Shown here piece by piece: positions 61,738 to 64,000 of a DNA stretch of 64,000 nt; position 1 is the first letter of the stretch; every line of letters begins with the position of its first letter. Location of the stretch: the NCBI RefSeq assembly GCF_002366715.1, contig NZ_DFBS01000033.1:62001-126000 (forward strand). The letters are read 5' to 3'. The notes beneath the pieces were generated by a model. The model was not told the DNA's origin and ran no database searches. It saw nothing but the letters and a program-made list of their open reading frames with translations. The DNA is from Halomonas sp. UBA3074. Its GTDB lineage: Bacteria > Pseudomonadota > Gammaproteobacteria > Pseudomonadales > Halomonadaceae. The translations under genes and the position numbers were made by a program.

Positions 61738-63033
61738 TCAATACCCCATGATATCGGGCAACCAAGTGGCCAGCCCAGGCACGGCAATCAACAGCAAAAT
61801 AGTTGCAATGATCGGCAGCAGGAACGGCAGTATCGCGGTCACCACTTGGCCATAACGCAGCCGGGTAATGCCCACCATCAGGAACAGCACCGTGCCGAAC
61901 GGTGGCGTAATGACCCCCACCGAAAGCGTAATCACCATCACGATGCCGAAATGTACCGGATCCAGACCGGCGCTGAGCGCCGCTGGCACCACAATCGGCG
62001 TAAAAATCAGGATGCTTTCGATCACCGACATAAAGCAACCGATGAGCAAAAAGAACAGCGCAAAGCAGAGCAATAGCGCAAACATCGGCATATCGATGCT
62101 GGCGACCTGGCCCGCTAACGCCTGAGGAATCCCCATGCGTACCAGTATCCAGCCATAGAAGCTGGAGACCGCGATAATCAGCAGAATGACCGCACTGAAC
62201 ATCAGGGTGCGGCGAAAGGCGCTGAAAAGGTCCCGCCAATTCAAGTCACGGTACACCAGGCCGCCCAAGATCACTGCGTATAGCGATGCAATGGCGCCAG
62301 CTTCCGTCGGGGTGAAAAAACCACCCCAGATACCGCCAACGATTATCGCTGGCATCATCAAAGGCAGAATAGCGCGCTTACCGGTACGGACGACTTCGCA
62401 GGCATCGAAAGGCGTGGGTTTAGGCATCACCACTTTGCCGCTGGCAGATAACAATACAGTCATGCCCATTAGCAGCAGCGCCATCAAGATACCCGGCAGC
62501 AGCCCCGCCATGAACAGCCCGCCAATACTCACATTGGCCAGCCAGCCATAAACCACGAGCGCGATACTGGGCGGCAGAATGGGCCCGATCACGCTGGAGG
62601 CGGCTGTGATGCCGGTTGAGTAACCCAACTCGTAGCCACGCTCTTTCATCGCCTTGATTTCGATACTGCCCAGCCCGGCAGCGTCGGCCACCGCGGTGCC
62701 CGACATCGTGGCAAAAATGGAGCTGGCCACCACATTGGCGTGGCCAAGGCCACCTTTGGTGAAACCCACCAGCGCGGTAGCAAAATCAAAAATCCGCGTC
62801 GTCGTGGAGCCAATATTCATGATATTGGCGGCCAGAATAAACAGTGGAATCGCCAGCAGGGTAAAGTTATTGAGGGTTTGCACCATACGCAGCGGCAGCA
62901 GCTCGACAGGTAGCCCGCCGGTGCCGGTCGCTACCAAGGCGATAAAGGAGGTCACGCCAATGGCGACCACCACGGGCAAGCCAATGGCCATCAGAACTAA
63001 CAGGCCACCGACAAAAATCAGTAGTTCGGTCAT
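61738..63033 (-). CDS. TRAP transporter large permease (DctM), system 3
   Basis: DctM subunit of 431 aa; SGTAVADAAGLGSIEIKAMKERGY, SSVIGPILPPSIALVVYGWLA and the late VGVITPPFGTVLFLMVGITRL are family signatures. Overlaps dctQ by 4 bp and precedes the aldolase gene by 15 bp, so transport and cleavage of the same acid are likely coupled. Confidence 0.92.
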   Translation of the reverse strand: MTELLIFVGGLLVLMAIGLPVVVAIGVTSFIALVATGTGGLPVELLPLRMVQTLNNFTLLAIPLFILAANIMNIGSTTTRIFDFATALVGFTKGGLGHANVVASSIFATMSGTAVADAAGLGSIEIKAMKERGYELGYSTGITAASSVIGPILPPSIALVVYGWLANVSIGGLFMAGLLPGILMALLLMGMTVLLSASGKVVMPKPTPFDACEVVRTGKRAILPLMMPAIIVGGIWGGFFTPTEAGAIASLYAVILGGLVYRDLNWRDLFSAFRRTLMFSAVILLIIAVSSFYGWILVRMGIPQALAGQVASIDMPMFALLLCFALFFLLIGCFMSVIESILIFTPIVVPAALSAGLDPVHFGIVMVITLSVGVITPPFGTVLFLMVGITRLRYGQVVTAILPFLLPIIATILLLIAVPGLATWLPDIMGY

Positions 63034-63572
63034 GGTTGAGAGGCCTCCTCTTCATGGGACGTTTCCAACCACGCCACCGGGCCGCGCAGCGTTTGCCACA
63101 GGGCAATCAACGCCATGCCCACAAAGCTGAAAAAGAGGCCGTAATAGAGGTAGCTGAAACTGATACTTAGCGAAACGGTTTTATTGTTGGCGCTCATATC
63201 GGACATGATCCAAGCCCCCCAGGCGGCCAGTGCAAAAAAGCCACAGGAGATCAGCGCGGTGAGCCGGTACTGGATATTCTTTCCCAACCCGGAAAGCTTA
63301 TGGCTGAACAAATCGACCACCAGATGCTCGCTGCGTACCCAGGCGGATAGCGACCCGAAGCCAATCGCGTAAATCGCCAGCATAGACGCCACTTCTTCGG
63401 TCCAGGGCATGCCTAGCCCCAGCAGGTCACGGGCAATTACGGCCGCCACGATCAGCAGCAGAATGGCGGCCATCAGCGCCACGCCCACCCCATCGCACAG
63501 GCGTGTAACGCCGCGCAGCGTATAGAAAGCAATTCGATCCGGCCCCTTATTGGGCGCTACCGCGTCTTCCAC
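63030..63572 (-). CDS. TRAP transporter small permease (DctQ), system 3
   Basis: DctQ subunit of 180 aa with four helices; LGMPWTEEVASMLAIYAIGFGS is the family signature, followed by RSEHLVVDLFSHKL. The start is a GTG at 63572 with aaggag 7 bases upstream. It lies 157 bp after the binding-protein gene, beyond a terminator-like hairpin and a triple 17-bp repeat. Confidence 0.87.
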   Translation of the reverse strand: MEDAVAPNKGPDRIAFYTLRGVTRLCDGVGVALMAAILLLIVAAVIARDLLGLGMPWTEEVASMLAIYAIGFGSLSAWVRSEHLVVDLFSHKLSGLGKNIQYRLTALISCGFFALAAWGAWIMSDMSANNKTVSLSISFSYLYYGLFFSFVGMALIALWQTLRGPVAWLETSHEEEASQP

Positions 63573-63620
63573 AGGAGAACTCCTTACCCTGACGTCTTCT
63601 TGGTCGTGGATGAAAACTGA

Positions 63621-63671
63621 TTGATCTTGAGAACCTATTGATCTTGAAAGCTTAGTGATCTTGAAAGCTTA
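63621..63671. repeat. Three 17-bp tandem repeats between dctP and dctQ, system 3
   Basis: Units at 63621-63637, 63638-63654 and 63655-63671. Unit 2 is ttgatcttgaaagctta; unit 3 differs at the first base and unit 1 at about five bases. It is non-coding, between a terminator and the dctQ ribosome site. Confidence 0.75.
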
Positions 63672-63680
63672 CGTGACAGG

Positions 63681-63709
63681 AAAAACAACGACGGCCCAAT
63701 GGGCCGTCG
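63681..63709 (-). terminator. Terminator-like hairpin after dctP, system 3
   Basis: On the minus strand, a 9-bp perfect stem (cgacggccc and gggccgtcg) with loop att is followed by ttgttttt. It stands between the binding-protein gene and dctQM, and should let the binding protein be made in excess. Confidence 0.75.
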
Positions 63710-63729
63710 CGGTGGCTGTCCAATGCGTG

Positions 63730-64000
63730 TTACTCGCTGTCGTTACCCAGCGCATCTTCACGAACGCCTTCGGCCATGTCAGCCATAACACGATCGATAG
63801 CCGGTAACGCTGCCTCGCGGAAGGGTGCAACATCCGGCTCGATGACGGTCATGCCTTCATCCTGCAGCGCTTCCAGATAGAACTCATCGAGTTCGAGTTC
63901 TTGCTCTGACCCATACTGGCGAGCCACCTCAATGGCCTCTTCGATCAGCGCTTGATCTTCCTCTTCCAAGCCATCCCACCAGCGAGCACTGGCCACCCAG
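63730..64000 (-). CDS. TRAP substrate-binding protein (DctP), system 3, C-terminal part
   Basis: The last 90 or so residues of a DctP protein; the frame is open to the window edge, so the N-terminus lies outside. DGLEEEDQALIEEAIEVARQYG and GMTVIEPDVAPFREAALPAIDRV are the typical DctP C-terminal helices and loop, as seen in the two other complete systems. Same strand as the DctQ, DctM and aldolase genes, so it is the binding protein of system 3. The ligand pocket is not visible. Confidence 0.85.
   Translation of the reverse strand, partial: WVASARWWDGLEEEDQALIEEAIEVARQYGSEQELELDEFYLEALQDEGMTVIEPDVAPFREAALPAIDRVMADMAEGVREDALGNDSE

Overview
The window reads as chromosome of a halophilic gammaproteobacterium of the Halomonas type. 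This is inferred from the mix of YejK, YadGH, UPF0114 and FliC/FliD proteins, the acidic proteins, the moderately high GC and the abundance of TRAP transporters; no rRNA or tRNA gene is present to confirm it. Gene density is high except at the left edge.

Layout. (1) 1-2012: an AT-richer accessory segment with the C-terminal part of a tyrosine recombinase, a convergent small HUH/Rep-like endonuclease, a repeat-rich non-coding stretch and a two-HTH protein with no transposase catalytic domain. (2) 2095-7389: a flagellar filament locus with one flagellin gene broken by two frame changes and two tandem fliD paralogues, one carrying an in-frame ochre codon. Each of the three genes has its own sigma-28-like promoter. 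(3) 7573-17956: housekeeping and miscellaneous genes (UDP-glucose dehydrogenase, a 24-residue membrane peptide, two serine hydrolases, UPF0114, ExoD-like, TerB-like, YejK, a YadGH-type exporter, parvulin, a membrane acyltransferase-like protein). (4) 18032-64000: about 46 kb devoted almost entirely to uptake and oxidative breakdown of sugars and sugar acids.

Region 4 is a patchwork of operons. A ROK-regulated ribose-type ABC operon carries a TIM-barrel isomerase, a Gfo/Idh/MocA dehydrogenase and a XylB-like aldose dehydrogenase. An L-arabinose operon follows (galM, araFGH, L-arabinonate dehydratase, SDR) with a divergent LysR regulator. A second, almost identical arabinonate dehydratase is divergent from a TRAP transporter, an AraD1-type 2-keto-3-deoxy acid dehydratase and an alpha-ketoglutarate semialdehyde dehydrogenase. 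Next come an AraA-like arabinose/galactose 1-dehydrogenase, a DgoR-like GntR regulator, a DMT exporter, a XylD-like xylonate dehydratase and an orphan TRAP binding protein. A further operon couples an SDR, PdxA2 and a DUF1537 acid-sugar kinase to a second TRAP system, an Ldh-family oxidoreductase and a NanR-like GntR regulator. Last are a XylX-like dehydratase, L-fuconate dehydratase, FAD-linked oxidase, an HpaI-type aldolase and a third TRAP system that runs off the window.

Together the genes encode all dehydrogenase and dehydratase steps of Weimberg-type routes from L-arabinose and D-xylose to 2-oxoglutarate, a probable L-fuconate route and a probable D-threonate-type route to DHAP. No sugar lactonase is visible. 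Recurrent regulatory structure stands out: a 23-bp box shared by two intergenic regions, two 17-bp tandem-repeat arrays, a 31-bp palindrome beside the ROK gene, and stem-loops just after most solute-binding-protein genes.
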